This document shows positions 34,919 to 44,924 of a stretch of DNA of 64,000 nt, piece after piece (position 1 is the first letter of the stretch; each line of letters opens with the position of its first letter). This stretch comes from Rhizobium sp. 007 (lineage in GTDB: Bacteria > Pseudomonadota > Alphaproteobacteria > Rhizobiales > Rhizobiaceae). The notes below the pieces were generated by a model that saw only the letters and a program-made list of their open reading frames with translations, ran no database searches and was not told the DNA's origin. Made by a program: the position numbers and the translations under genes. Where the stretch lies: NCBI RefSeq assembly GCF_015353075.1, contig NZ_CP064187.1, positions 2,914,001 through 2,978,000 of the forward strand, in the 5' to 3' direction.

Positions 34919-35250
34919 CGCGCGTCGATCTCCTCTGAATCAAACCAATTCCCGGCGACGAGATAATAACGCTCGAGTGCCCTTCGTATTCGCCCGGCTT
35001 CGATCCGGACGGCAGGATCATTCTGCGGATCGAATGAAACCTCCCGACCGAAGACCTCATTTGCAATCGTGAACGCCTTCAAGAACTCTGATCGCCCTGC
35101 CAGGGTCTCGCTTATAATGAATTGCAGGAACATTCGACCCCGTTTCGGCCGGTGGAATTCCTCGCTTGAAAGGATCCGTTCGAGTTGCCGGCAGACTTCT
35201 TCAGCTGTCGGTGCGGGGTTGGTGACGGGATTGACTTTTGCGCTGCTCAT
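34915..35250 (-). CDS. Stand-alone N-terminal domain of a TPR/cyclase-like regulator
   Basis: 111 aa. EEVCRQLERILSSEEFHRPK, GRMFLQFIISETLAGRSEFL and FDPQNDPAVRIEAGRIRRAL form the N-terminal winged-helix-like module that normally begins large TPR or adenylate-cyclase-like regulators in rhizobia. Here the protein stops right after RYYLVAG with a short different tail (NWFDSEEIDAR), and its TGA overlaps the DUF3300 ATG by 4 bp. A matching C-terminal part of such a regulator survives as a pseudogene at 36205-37671. It may be a functional short version coupled to DUF3300 or the truncated first part of a broken gene. Confidence 0.7.
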   Translation of the reverse strand: MSSAKVNPVTNPAPTAEEVCRQLERILSSEEFHRPKRGRMFLQFIISETLAGRSEFLKAFTIANEVFGREVSFDPQNDPAVRIEAGRIRRALERYYLVAGNWFDSEEIDAR

Positions 35251-35509
35251 GATCGTCCCCAGGCAAAGTCACGTAAAAGCTTTTTTTCTAAGTCTTTTCC
35301 AACGCATCATATCTCAGAGCTACGAGCGGTTGCAACAGTTATGGCTAATATATGTCCGCAGGGGTTCGCGGCGAGACGGACATCGTTGTGAGCGGTTGCA
35401 CAACCCGCCAACAGTTGTGGGACCATGCGCATGAGTTCTGCCAAGGTTGCGCGCTCCCATCTTGCCCATCACGGTCTCTGGCGCGGACAGCAACGCAAAA
35501 GTCGTCTGC

Positions 35510-35770
35510 CCTCAGCTTATCGACAAGCGCGTGGATCGCATCTGCAAAACTGATGACGACAAGCGCCAATGGCGCAATAATGAGAACGAGGCAGGCCACA
35601 ATAATGACAGTGGCGACAATGACTGGCCGGTTTCCGAGAAGTCTTGAGGGCGCCTCGAACATCGGAAAGAGCGCTACCGCAAGGATGGTCGACCAGACGA
35701 CGATGAGCGCGCGAAGGGAGCGATAAGAAGCAGGTCCAATAGGCGAAAAGCGCGATACTGCTCAATCTGA
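35510..35770 (-). pseudogene. AI-2E-type transporter, N-terminal relic
   Basis: On the minus strand, RLSSIALFAYWTCFLSLP in one frame continues as ALIVVWSTILAVALFPMFEA and PSRLLGNRPVIVATVIIVAC in another, with LIIAPLALVVISFADAIHAL and VDKLRADDF following. This is the N-terminal part of a membrane protein of the AI-2E (PerM/YdiK) transporter family. A frameshift near 35727 and loss of everything after about residue 95 make it non-functional. Confidence 0.6.
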
Positions 35771-35888
35771 CAAAATCGCTTACTTTTGGCTCTATGGAAA
35801 TCTGACCGGCGTCGGATCTTTGCGCCGTCGTATCGCTTGCCTGCTCTATTGTCGCATTCCGTCCTCCGCATTCCCGGTTCGCGCCCGT

Positions 35889-36204
35889 TTATAGTGTCAT
35901 GTCGGGCACGACGTGCCGGATACTGTGGTCCTCGATATAGTCCGACGGCCGCTTTTGCCGTTTGCCGAGATCCGGTGCCCCAAACTTCACGCGCTCGTAG
36001 GGGATCGACTGCAGGATATGTGAGATGCAGTTTATCCGGGCGCGCTCCTTGTCGTCGGAAGGTACGATCCACCACGGCGCGTGATTGCTGTCCGTCATTC
36101 GCAGCATCTCGTCATAGGCACGCGTGTAGTCCCACCAGCGCTGATAGGACTCGACATCCATGGGACTGAGCTTCCACTGCCTGACCGGGTCATCGATCCG
36201 GCTG
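35889..36204 (-). pseudogene. Polyphosphate kinase 2 (PPK2), C-terminal relic
   Basis: RIDDPVRQWKLSPMDVESYQ, RWWDYTRAYDEMLRMTDSNH, APWWIVPSDDKERARINCIS and KRPSDYIEDHSIRHVVPD are the last about 105 residues of PPK2, the enzyme that makes nucleoside triphosphates from polyphosphate. The catalytic Walker A and B regions are missing. The fragment begins at about 36204, where the sequence switches abruptly to the opposite-strand C-terminal part of a TPR regulator. The junction is thus a rearrangement breakpoint. The ORF continues upstream on paper only because it reads through the antisense of that fragment. Confidence 0.75.
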
Positions 36205-37671
36205 ACGAGGTAATAATCACGGTGCCCAAGGGCGGATACGTGCCGCACTTCGAATACGCTCATGGCTTGCGATTGCCGGCAACACCAGGACAAGGACCCG
36301 ATGTTGCCGAAGGCGTCGAACCCACCAGCCATGAGCGCGTAGTTCCCGGCTCTCGTCGTTTGTTATTCCTGACGGCGCTAGTCCTCGGGACCGTTCTGGT
36401 GATCGTCGCAGCTTTTCTCTACATCGCTCTCGCGCCCGCTTCGCGAGCCCCCTTTCCGGGGCATCGCCAGCGGAAGCATCTCACCCTTGAGTTGTCGTAG
36501 GAGTTTTCGCGGACACTGGTGCATCGGTTGCGATCTCAGACATCGCGCACGGCTTGAGGGACGAAATTATCAGACAGCTCGCGAAGTTCGATGACATCGT
36601 CGTCGTCTCTGATCCATTGAGAACCGATCATGCCGCCGCGGCCAGCTACACGCTGCAGGGCAATGTCCAACTTGATGGAGACAGGCTGCGTTCCGTCGCC
36701 CGACTGGTGCGTCAATTCGATGGCGCCGTGATCTGGGCCAACAGCTATGATGCGAATCTTAAGGCTCAGAGCAAACTTGCGATTCAGGCCGACGTCGGAC
36801 AGCAGATCGCCGGCGCCGTCGCTGAGAGCCATATGGCGCCATTTTCCAAACCGACGCCGATACGATCGCTCGCCAGCCCCAGGGCGGAGGTTGGGACGCC
36901 CATGCCTGTACCCTGGCCTACTACAGCTATCACCGGTCGATGAACGCTCAGAGTCACAACACGGCACGCGATTGCCTGGAACGAGCAACGCAGCGATTTC
37001 CCAAGAGCGCCACGTCTTGGGCGCTTCTGTCTCTGACCTATCTGGATGAGATGAGATTCCGCTATAAGCTGGGCGTATCGTCCACGGTTCAGCCGCTCGA
37101 ACTTGCAGCCAGCGCCGCAGAGCGGGCGGCAGCCCTTGCCCCCAACAATGCACGCGTCCTCCAGGCCCTCATGCTGGTGAGCTTCTTCAAGGATGAGATC
37201 GATAAAGCCTTGCAAGCCGGCGCCGCCGCCTATGCCACGAACCCCAACGACACAGAAGTCGCAGGTGAGTACGGCTTGCGGCTAGCAATGTCCGGAAGGT
37301 GGCAATCGGGCTGCGAGCTGGTTTCCAGCGCCGTCAACAAGAACGCCGGCCCCAAGGGATATTACGAAGTCGGCATGGCATTGTGCGCCCTCATGAGGAA
37401 CGATATTCAGGCCGCAGAACTGTGGTCCCGCATGTCTGATCTGCAAGATAATCCCATGCATCGCCTCGTGCTCCTGTCGATCCTTGGCGCGGTCGGGAAA
37501 ACGGCCGAGGCCAAGCAGGAAAAGGTTTGGCTGGATGTCCACGCACCTGAAATGATGAACAATATCCGCCGGGAGGTCTCCCTACGCCTGCAACGGCCGG
37601 AAGACCAGGAGAGGTTCTTCAGCGGACTGCGAGCCTTGGGCCTCGCCATTGAGCCCACGCGAGGAAAGTAA
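36205..37671 (+). pseudogene. TPR-type regulator, C-terminal relic with frameshifts
   Basis: The fragment starts abruptly with ADEVIITVPKGGYVPHFEY, then a membrane segment (LLFLTALVLGTVLVIVAAFL). It changes frame near 36488 to VVVGVFADTGASVAISDIAH, LRDEIIRQLAKFDDIVVV and YTLQGNVQLDGDRLRSVARL. It changes again near 36850 to DADTIARQPQGGGWDAHACT and a TPR-rich part (36940-37671: AERAAALAPNNARVLQALML). One base restored at each of the last two sites would give a continuous protein. These are the middle and end of a regulator whose N-terminal domain type is seen at 34915-35250. As given it cannot be made intact. Confidence 0.75.
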
Positions 37672-37795
37672 AGGCCGTATACCGGGGCGGAATACTCCCT
37701 GGCGAAGGTGGCATACGATCAGGCACTTGCAGCGCAGCTATCGGCAGGCTCCGCGCCGCTGATTTCGCGATCCGTTGCCATGTCCTTGTCGATTT

Positions 37796-38005
37796 GAGTG
37801 GCGACCTCAAAGCGCATTGAAAAACGCGTTTGCAGCCTTCGTCCGGGAGATTGCAGAACGTCATGCCGGAGAACCTGAATTTGACATGGCGATGTCACGC
37901 AGTGACATCGCCCACTATCTTGGCCTCATAATCGAAACCGTCGCACGCTCCTTGACCAAGCTACGCGAAAGACGCATCATTCGCCTTAACGGCAAACTGC
38001 AGTGA
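37796..38005 (+). pseudogene. Crp/Fnr-family regulator, C-terminal relic
   Basis: FAAFVREIAERHAGEPEFDM, SRSDIAHYLGLIIETVARSL and KLRERRIIRLNGK form the HTH domain of an FnrN/FixK-type regulator. The cyclic-nucleotide-like sensory domain is absent and the C-terminus ends early (GKLQ). The HTH substitution LTIETVSR to LIIETVAR also points to decay. It implies that an oxygen-responsive regulator once lay close to the phosphoketolase module. Confidence 0.7.
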
Positions 38006-38160
38006 TCGGTTCGATTGCTGGACCCGAACACGCTCATGGCCCCAACGAACTAGCGGTCGAAGCAGGCGAGATCTCGAATCTGGACGGCTTCGGCCAAGGA
38101 CAAATGGCCGTCGGCGCTTTTTTTGGAAATTCATCTGAATCGCACACAGGGGATTTGATT

Positions 38161-38520
38161 ATGACATACGCATCCCGCCGCGGGTCAAATGGATCGCTGA
38201 AATTGATCGTCGCAGTGGTCGCCGGTGCCTGCGCATGGCTTCCACTTTCTAATGCCACCGAAGTTCGCGCCGAAGATAGTCCTTTCGCTCAGTTTCCGAT
38301 GGTCATCCATTGCAAGTACAAGGACACCTATCACGCCTTCTATGTCTCGAGGGTCTCGCCAGATGGTGTGGCAACCTATGTGGCATCGGATCGAATCGCC
38401 GGTAATGTCACATTGGACGGCCAGGCAAAGGCGACTGGTGGCGAGGAGGCCGGCAGTTGCGTAGGCAAGACACTTGAAGAACTCCGCGCATCTGGCCAAG
38501 CGTGGGACCTGAAGCGGTAG
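38161..38520 (+). CDS. Small secreted hypothetical protein
   Basis: 119 aa from the ATG at 38161. A signal sequence (LKLIVAVVAGACAWLPLSNA) precedes a mature part of about 85 residues with VIHCKYKDTYHAFYVSRVSP, YVASDRIAGNVTLDG and GSCVGKTLEELRASGQAWDL. The two cysteines may form a disulfide. The AT-rich GGGGATTT just upstream could be a weak ribosome-binding site. The protein looks like a conserved rhizobial periplasmic protein, but I cannot name a family or function. It lies between an Fnr relic and the convergent cyclase gene. Confidence 0.65.
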   Translation: MTYASRRGSNGSLKLIVAVVAGACAWLPLSNATEVRAEDSPFAQFPMVIHCKYKDTYHAFYVSRVSPDGVATYVASDRIAGNVTLDGQAKATGGEEAGSCVGKTLEELRASGQAWDLKR

Positions 38521-38751
38521 TCGCAGCTCGGGACATCGAACACCCTGCTGCGAAGATGCTGTGCCCGTCGACAGCATCATACGGAAGCGTAGCCCTTCTG
38601 GGCAGCACAGAAGGCATCTTCTTTGAGGAATTCAAGTTTCGGTGGTTGGAGCAGTATCAGCCGTCCGGGCGTTAAAAACAGTTCGCTGGACCACAAAGGC
38701 CAGAAACCCATCTTCGGCGAGTTGATGCGAAGAGCTGGCTTGAGCAGGTTC

Positions 38752-40692
38752 TTAAGCTCTAAGCTCGAAGAGTTCCGTCTGGCCCGTTCGTCCTTTGACG
38801 CTGACAATTCCGACAGCAACGAGTTCAAACGTCTCGCCAACTGCATCGCGGACCGCGCCGCTGACGAGGATAGTGGTCCCATACTGTCGGTTGAGGCCCT
38901 CGAGACGTGAAGCGATGTTTACGGTATCTCCGATGGCGGTATATTGCCGGCGTGTTTCTGCACCAACACTGCCCACCACGGCTTGGCCGGTGTGAAGGCC
39001 GAAGCGTGTGATGAGGACAGGCCGCCCATCCGCATTGTTTGCGGCGTTCATGGCGTCGATCGCAGCCTTCATCGCAAGGGCACAGGAGCAAGCATTTTCG
39101 ACATGATGGAGGTCGTGCAAGGGAGCGTTCCACATTGCAAGGACGCCATCCCCCAAATATTGCACGATGGTGCCGCCGTGACGCTCGACAATCTCGTTGA
39201 GGGCTTCAAAATAGCCCGAGAGCAGGGCCACGACCTCCTCAGGTGAGTTCTCTTCGGAAATGGTGGTGAAGTCGCGTATGTCTGTGAAAAGCACGGTAAT
39301 GTCCTGCCGGACGGCAGCGCCAACGGCCGCTTGGCCCGCAATGACAATTCTCCGCACGAGTTCTCGGGGCACATAAACCGAAAACGTCCTGATGGCATGG
39401 CGCGCAGAACTCAATGCCTTCGCGAGGGCGTTGACCTCCGAAATCCAGGAATGGGAAACGCCGCTTTCGCCGAATTCAAGCTTACCCATATGCGCTGCTT
39501 CGTCGGCGAGCAGATATAGCGATCGACTGACCAGCCGGGAGATGACGATTGCCGTTAGGATGCCTAAGGCAAGACAGGCAGCGGCGATCGCCAGATTGCG
39601 CTTCAGTCTCTGTTCGACCGGCGCGACAAGCTCTTCAAGCGGCGCGGCTATGACGACCGTATATACGCTGCTAAGATCGGCGACTGCTTCGCGAAAAATC
39701 TGTGCCAGGTGGTCACGTCCCTTTACCTGAAAATGGACAACTGTACCTGACCCCATATTGCCGCCTGCCGTGAGCAGGTTCGTGACTGCCGGAAGTGCTG
39801 GATCTGCCTGCGCCAGCTCTGCCGTAGACACTTCTCGGCCGCGGCGAAGCCGACTCCTGACTTCACTCATGAGAGTCTTGTCGGAGTGGACGATCAAATC
39901 ACCTTCTTGATCAAAGACATATCCACGGGCATGTTCCGAAAGCGCGCTCACGTCGATAAGCTCTCCGAGCGTCACCAACATTACGTCCGCGCCGATCACC
40001 ACGCGATGGTTAGGTCCCGCGGGTGTCGCAATTGTCATGGTCAAGAAATGAGTCGATGCCGAGACGTAGGGTCCGACAGACACTGTCTCGCCCTCGCCAA
40101 CCGCCGCAAGGTACCAGGGCCGAATGCGTGGGTCGAAGAGGTCATCACGATCGGCGCGGCGAACCAGCAGACGCATTTCCGTGTCATAGAAGGCCCAGGT
40201 AGTGCTGGAGGCACCGTAGACCGTGCTGACGACCCGCATGGCGTATGCGGCCTCTGGTGGTGCTCTCAAGCTGGCGCGCGTTTCGGGATTGGTCGCCACG
40301 TCGACCGCTTGAATGAAGCCACCATCGGCATATCCTGCATATACACCATCGACGCGAAAGGAAGACTGCAAGAGTTTTAATAAAAAGTTTTGCTTGGCTT
40401 GCACGTCATTGGGAGGTGCGGTCAGCATCTCGGAAACGGCCGATGCGGTAACAACCGCTGAGTATCCACCGTGGAAGACGTTGCGATAATCCTCGATCGC
40501 CCGAAGCCCAAGCTGACGCATTTGGGCTTCGCCGGTCGACAGGGCCGCAAATTTGCCCTGCGTGTAAGTAATCCATATGAGCGGAAGCGAGGTGCAAGCC
40601 AATAGCGCTAAGATTATCACGCTCAGATGCAATCGCAGCGGCACAGCCCAGGTGGCGGGGGTGCCTTTGATCATGCTCCATTGGGTCTGCAT
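38752..40692 (-). CDS. Class III adenylate cyclase with periplasmic sensor domain
   Basis: 646 aa from the ATG at 40692 (MQTQWSMIKG). A first membrane helix (LSVIILALLACTSLPLIWI), a large Cache-type periplasmic domain with FDPRIRPWYLAAVGEGETVS and FDQEGDLIVHSDKTLMSEVR, a second helix (NLAIAAACLALGILTAIVIS) and a short linker lead to the catalytic domain at about 455-640. Metal-binding aspartates are in VLFTDIRDFTTISE, with VQYLGDGVLAMWNAP, RFGLHTGQAVVGSVG and YTAIGDTVNIASRLEGL. It should make cAMP in response to an external small molecule. The neighbouring Crp/Fnr HTH is only a relic, so its effector is elsewhere. Confidence 0.93.
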   Translation of the reverse strand: MQTQWSMIKGTPATWAVPLRLHLSVIILALLACTSLPLIWITYTQGKFAALSTGEAQMRQLGLRAIEDYRNVFHGGYSAVVTASAVSEMLTAPPNDVQAKQNFLLKLLQSSFRVDGVYAGYADGGFIQAVDVATNPETRASLRAPPEAAYAMRVVSTVYGASSTTWAFYDTEMRLLVRRADRDDLFDPRIRPWYLAAVGEGETVSVGPYVSASTHFLTMTIATPAGPNHRVVIGADVMLVTLGELIDVSALSEHARGYVFDQEGDLIVHSDKTLMSEVRSRLRRGREVSTAELAQADPALPAVTNLLTAGGNMGSGTVVHFQVKGRDHLAQIFREAVADLSSVYTVVIAAPLEELVAPVEQRLKRNLAIAAACLALGILTAIVISRLVSRSLYLLADEAAHMGKLEFGESGVSHSWISEVNALAKALSSARHAIRTFSVYVPRELVRRIVIAGQAAVGAAVRQDITVLFTDIRDFTTISEENSPEEVVALLSGYFEALNEIVERHGGTIVQYLGDGVLAMWNAPLHDLHHVENACSCALAMKAAIDAMNAANNADGRPVLITRFGLHTGQAVVGSVGAETRRQYTAIGDTVNIASRLEGLNRQYGTTILVSGAVRDAVGETFELVAVGIVSVKGRTGQTELFELRA

Positions 40693-40757
40693 TGCATGCC
40701 CTCTCGTGCTCAGCCATACAATACCACTGCTATCGCGAATCGGAACCAGCATCGCTG

Positions 40758-41200
40758 CGAGCAAAGCTACGCGAGTTGGCCGATGAGCGGCGACGCTTCG
40801 GTGATAGACGGTTTCATATTGCTCGGCGGACGGAGAACCGTCCGGGTCAATCGCATCTACCGGCTGTATCGAGAGGAAGGGCTTTCCGATCGCACTCGGA
40901 AAGCCAGACGCCGTCCTGTCGGCACGCGTGCACCGATCGTGATCGAAGCGAGGCCCAATGCCGCTGATCGCTGGACTTCGTGCATGACCAGTTTGCCTGC
41001 GGCAGACGCTTTCGCGTCCTCAATGTCGGCGATGACGTGACGCGTGAATGCCTGGCAGCAATCCCCGACACCTCGATCTCCGGCCGTCGTGCTGCTCGCA
41101 AGCTGACAACGCTGATCGAGCCGCGTGGCAAGCCCGCCATGATCGTCTCCACCACGAGACGGGTTCACCTCGAACGAACTCGACATACATCTGATTTCAC
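40758..41200 (+). pseudogene. IS3-family transposase (orfB) relic
   Basis: Pieces in several frames give SKLRELADERRRFGDRRFHI, VNRIYRLYREEGLSDRTRKA, RRPVGTRAPIVIEARPNA, DRW, FVHDQFACGRRFRVLNVGDD, VTRECLAAIPDTSISGRRAA and KLTTLIEPRGKPAMIVS. This is the middle of an IS3-type integrase-core transposase with at least three indels. Neither end of the IS is recognisable. The CBS-BON gene follows. Confidence 0.75.
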
Positions 41201-41344
41201 TCTTGGAGTGCGGTGAAGATGGCGAGTGGACGTGGACGGAGCCTGACGCGCTGGCGCTGCGACGCAGGTGAATCAGTTGTCGAAGGCTCGCAACAGGTTT
41301 ATTTTGTCCGCTCTTCGGTGCCCACGGGGGAAGGTGGTGCAGAG

Positions 41345-42013
41345 ATGCTGGTTAAAGACGTAATGATCACGAAGGTTGTCGGAGTATCGCCGGACAACAG
41401 TGTTCGGCGAGCCGCCGAGATCATGCTCGCCAATCACGTCAGTGGTGTTCCAGTTATTGACGATGCCGGTCAGCTCGTCGGGATCATCAGCGAGGGCGAT
41501 CTGTTACGGAGAACCGAGTTGGGCCGGGGAGCCATTGCCGACCTTGGGGACGAGGTCATTTCCGCCGAGGAGAGAGCCAAGGCTTACGTTAAAAGCAATG
41601 CTTGGAGGGTGGCCGACGTAATGAGCCGCAACCCGGTCGTCGTGGAAGAGGACGCGTCTCTGGTGAGCGTCTCTGGGTTGATGCAAGAGCATGGCGTCAA
41701 GCGCATTCCGGTTATGAAAGGCGGCGCGTTGATCGGCATCGTCAGTCGTGCGGACCTTCTGAAAGCAATTGTTACGGCGCACCACGATGAAACCGCGCCG
41801 GGTGACGAGGCCATCCGTCGCAGCATTTCGATCCGCCTCAGCGAAAATACGGGCCTCGAAGGAAAAGACATGACCGTGACCGTCATCGACGGTGTCGCTC
41901 ACCTATGGGGAAACGTTGATACAGCAGAGTGCAGGAAGGCAGCGCGTGTAGCGGCCGAGAGTGTCCGCGGCGTGAGAGGAGTGGTTGAGCATTTTCCCGA
42001 AGACGGTCCGTGA
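41345..42013 (+). CDS. CBS-domain pair with BON domain
   Basis: 222 aa from the ATG at 41345 with GGTGCAGAG upstream; a longer in-frame version starting at 41213 is less likely. CBS 1 (about 1-58) includes MLVKDVMITKVVGVSPDNSV and GVPVIDDAGQLVGIISEGDL. CBS 2 (about 88-142) includes VADVMSRNPVVVEEDASLV and VKRIPVMKGGALIGIVSRAD. The C-terminal BON domain (about 155-220) has MTVTVIDGVAHLWGNVDTAE. CBS pairs bind adenosine nucleotides and act as energy sensors. In rhizobia such proteins are often made under low oxygen together with phosphoketolase, which lies next here. Confidence 0.9.
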   Translation: MLVKDVMITKVVGVSPDNSVRRAAEIMLANHVSGVPVIDDAGQLVGIISEGDLLRRTELGRGAIADLGDEVISAEERAKAYVKSNAWRVADVMSRNPVVVEEDASLVSVSGLMQEHGVKRIPVMKGGALIGIVSRADLLKAIVTAHHDETAPGDEAIRRSISIRLSENTGLEGKDMTVTVIDGVAHLWGNVDTAECRKAARVAAESVRGVRGVVEHFPEDGP

Positions 42014-42115
42014 CAGGCAGAATGGGATCTGCGCCACCAGTTCGCCGCCAATACCTTCCGTCTCGGATCACATCTCCGGTGCTTTCGAATTTAACTGTGC
42101 TTCGGATGCTTTTTG

Positions 42116-42137
42116 TGCGAATATTAGATCATTCGCA
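42116..42137. promoter_or_regulatory. Palindrome upstream of the phosphoketolase gene
   Basis: TGCGAAT and ATTCGCA form perfect 7-bp arms around an 8-nt centre, in the 415-bp gap before the phosphoketolase start at 42429. The surrounding sequence is AT-rich compared with its flanks. The arms do not match the Fnr/FixK consensus (TTGA and TCAA), which I looked for and did not find in this gap. It is a candidate operator for the carbon module. Confidence 0.45.
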
Positions 42138-42428
42138 TATTACTAGCTTGGCACGAAGAATGGACTTGACGGCAGGGCTATACATACCTGAGTCAGAGGT
42201 ATGGATGACGGTCACCGGCCTTGAATGAGGGCCGGCCAGCGTCTCAACTGAAAATGAGCCGCATGCGGCAGACCATCAATACCGATCGCATTGCAGACTG
42301 TGCCCTGCCCCCAGCATCCCTCCGCTAAGCCATGCAACGCTCGCTCGAATCGCGGGCATGTAGCAAATTCGACGATTCTCAACTTGGGATCTTAGCGCAG
42401 CAATCTGGGCTCAGAGGAGGAGGCACCC

Positions 42429-44894
42429 ATGGTTTCGCTTAAGACGGCAGGAAAAGCAAAGGTCGCCAGAAACGAGAAAATAGCAACGGGCGACCCCCTT
42501 TCGGCGAAAGAATTGCAGTCGATGGACGCCTATTGGCGCGCATCGAACTATCTGTCCGTGGGGCAGATCTATCTTCTCGACAATCCACTTCTGAAAGAAC
42601 CGTTAAAGCGCGAGCACATAAAGCCAAGGCTGCTTGGTCACTGGGGCACGTCGCCAGGTTTGAACATGCTCTACGCCCACCTCAATCGCGTTATCAAACG
42701 CGACGATCTCAACATGATCTACGTCATCGGGCCGGGACATGGCGGACCATCGTTGGTCGCACACGCCTACCTAGAAGGCACCTACAGCGAAGTTTATCCC
42801 AATATTGGCCAAGACGCGGAGGGCATGAGGAGGCTGTTCAAACAGTTCAGCTTCCCTGGCGGCATCCCGAGCCACGTTGCTCCGGAAACACCCGGCAGCA
42901 TCCACGAGGGCGGCGAACTGGGCTACGCCCTCAGCCACGCCTACGGGGCGGCGTTCGATAACCCGGATCTGATCGTCGCCTGCGTTGTCGGCGACGGAGA
43001 AGCCGAAACGGGGCCGCTTGCAACAGGCTGGCAAAGCAACAAGTTCCTAAATCCTGCTCGCGACGGCTGCGTGCTGCCTATCCTGCACTTAAACGGCTAC
43101 AAGATCGCCAATCCGTGCTTCCTAGCCCGCATTCCCCGCGACGAGCTGCGGAAATTTTTCGAAGGCATGGGCTACACGCCGTATTTCGTCGAGGGTGAAG
43201 ACCCCACGTACGTGCACCAACAATTAGCCGGCGCACTCGATACCGCAATGGCGGATATCCAGGAAATCTGGGCAGATGCCCGCGACAGGGGCAATGTGAA
43301 ACGTCCCATGTGGCCGATGATCGTTTTCCGCACACCCAAGGGCTGGACCTGCCCGCCTAAGATAGACGGCAAGAAATCCGAGGGCTACTGGCGGTCGCAC
43401 CAGGTGCCGATGGGCGACATGGACAAGCCGGAGCACATCCGTATTCTCGAAGGATGGATGAAGAGCTACCGCCCCGAAGAACTGTTTGACGACGGTGGCC
43501 GGTTCAAACCGGAGCTGGCAGCGCTTGCTCCTGCGGGGCATCGCCGAATGAGCGACAACCCGCATGCCAACGGCGGCTTGCTGCTGCGAGACCTGAAGAT
43601 GCCCGACTTCCAGGATTACGCGGTCTCCGTGCCGCGCCCTGGGGCAACCATCGCCGAGTCTGCGCGGACGATGGGCGCGTTTCTTCGTGATATCATGAAG
43701 ATGAACATGGAGAGCAAGAACTTCCGCCTGTTCAGTCCTGATGAAAACAACTCGAATCGCTGGCAGGATGTGCTGGAAGTCACCAACCGCTGCTACATGG
43801 CGGATATCTATCCGGATGATGATCATCTGGCGCCGGACGGTCGGGTGATGGAGGTGCTCAGCGAGCATCAATGCCAGGGCTGGCTGGAAGGCTACCTGGT
43901 AACCGGCCGGCATGGCTTCTTTTCCTGCTATGAAGCCTTCATCCACATCATCGATTCCATGTTCAACCAGCACGCCAAATGGCTGAAGGTGTGCAATCAC
44001 ATTCCATGGCGGCGACCGATCGCCTCGCTTAACTACTTCCTGAGCTCCCATGTCTGGCGGCAAGACCACAATGGCTTCAGCCATCAAGACCCGGGGTTCA
44101 TCGATCACGTGGTCAACAAGAAGGCAGACGTCGTGCGGATATATCTGCCGCCGGATGCCAATACACTTCTCTCGGTAACCGATCACTGCCTGCGCAGCCG
44201 CAACTACATCAACGTCGTTGTCGCCGGCAAGCAGCCTGCCCCGCAGTGGCTCACAATGGATCAGGCCATCAAGCATTGCTATGAGGGCCTTGGTATCTGG
44301 GAATGGGCGAGCAACGACAAAGGTGCCGAACCTGACGTCGTGATGGCATGTTGCGGCGACGTTCCAACGCTCGAGACACTCGCGGCAGTCGAGCTGATCC
44401 GGGAGCATCTGCCCGAGCTGAAAGTCCGCGTCATCAATGTGGTGAACCTGATGAAGCTCCAGCCGCCATCCGAGCATCCGCACGGGCTGCCGGATCGCGA
44501 TTTTGATGCCCTCTTCACCAAGAACAAGCCGATCATCTTCGCTTTCCATGGCTATCCATGGCTTATCCACCGGCTCACCTACCGCCGCACCAATCACGGC
44601 AATCTGCACGTCCGCGGCTACAAGGAAGAGGGAACGACGACGACGCCGTTCGACATGGTAGTCCTGAATGATATGGACCGCTTCCATCTGGTCGAGGACG
44701 TAATCGACCGGCTGCCGCAACTCGGCGCACGCGCGGCCTATTTCAAACAGGCAATTCACGAAAAGCTGGTCGAACATAGACAATATATCGAGAAGTACGG
44801 CGACGACATGCCCGCAATAAGCGGCTGGAAGTGGGGCGCGAAAGGTAAGTCAGGAGCCCGCACTAGAACCTCGACTGAAGGGGACAATGCTTGA
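42429..44894 (+). CDS. xfp: Phosphoketolase (xylulose-5-P/fructose-6-P)
   Basis: 821 aa, full length. GAGGAGGAGG lies before the ATG. It splits xylulose 5-phosphate or fructose 6-phosphate with inorganic phosphate to give acetyl phosphate plus glyceraldehyde 3-phosphate or erythrose 4-phosphate, using thiamine diphosphate. Landmarks are [58 protein letters not shown], the ThDP/Mg motif [20 protein letters not shown] and [20 protein letters not shown]. Acetyl phosphate can be used by the acetate kinase and phosphotransacetylase encoded 6-8 kb downstream. The GH94 gene follows after 30 bp, so the two are probably co-transcribed. Confidence 0.97.
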   Translation: MVSLKTAGKAKVARNEKIATGDPLSAKELQSMDAYWRASNYLSVGQIYLLDNPLLKEPLKREHIKPRLLGHWGTSPGLNMLYAHLNRVIKRDDLNMIYVIGPGHGGPSLVAHAYLEGTYSEVYPNIGQDAEGMRRLFKQFSFPGGIPSHVAPETPGSIHEGGELGYALSHAYGAAFDNPDLIVACVVGDGEAETGPLATGWQSNKFLNPARDGCVLPILHLNGYKIANPCFLARIPRDELRKFFEGMGYTPYFVEGEDPTYVHQQLAGALDTAMADIQEIWADARDRGNVKRPMWPMIVFRTPKGWTCPPKIDGKKSEGYWRSHQVPMGDMDKPEHIRILEGWMKSYRPEELFDDGGRFKPELAALAPAGHRRMSDNPHANGGLLLRDLKMPDFQDYAVSVPRPGATIAESARTMGAFLRDIMKMNMESKNFRLFSPDENNSNRWQDVLEVTNRCYMADIYPDDDHLAPDGRVMEVLSEHQCQGWLEGYLVTGRHGFFSCYEAFIHIIDSMFNQHAKWLKVCNHIPWRRPIASLNYFLSSHVWRQDHNGFSHQDPGFIDHVVNKKADVVRIYLPPDANTLLSVTDHCLRSRNYINVVVAGKQPAPQWLTMDQAIKHCYEGLGIWEWASNDKGAEPDVVMACCGDVPTLETLAAVELIREHLPELKVRVINVVNLMKLQPPSEHPHGLPDRDFDALFTKNKPIIFAFHGYPWLIHRLTYRRTNHGNLHVRGYKEEGTTTTPFDMVVLNDMDRFHLVEDVIDRLPQLGARAAYFKQAIHEKLVEHRQYIEKYGDDMPAISGWKWGAKGKSGARTRTSTEGDNA

Positions 44895-44924
44895 GCGACG
44901 GCATCTAACCGAACGGAGGTTCCA

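Noticed and set aside
42014..42428. Fnr/FixK box (TTGA-N6-TCAA) upstream of phosphoketolase
   Set aside because: I looked for it because such genes are often Fnr-controlled, but no adequate match was found in this gap.
43224..44783. 519-codon minus-strand frame inside the phosphoketolase gene
   Set aside because: Shadow of the phosphoketolase reading frame; no start site and no family resemblance.
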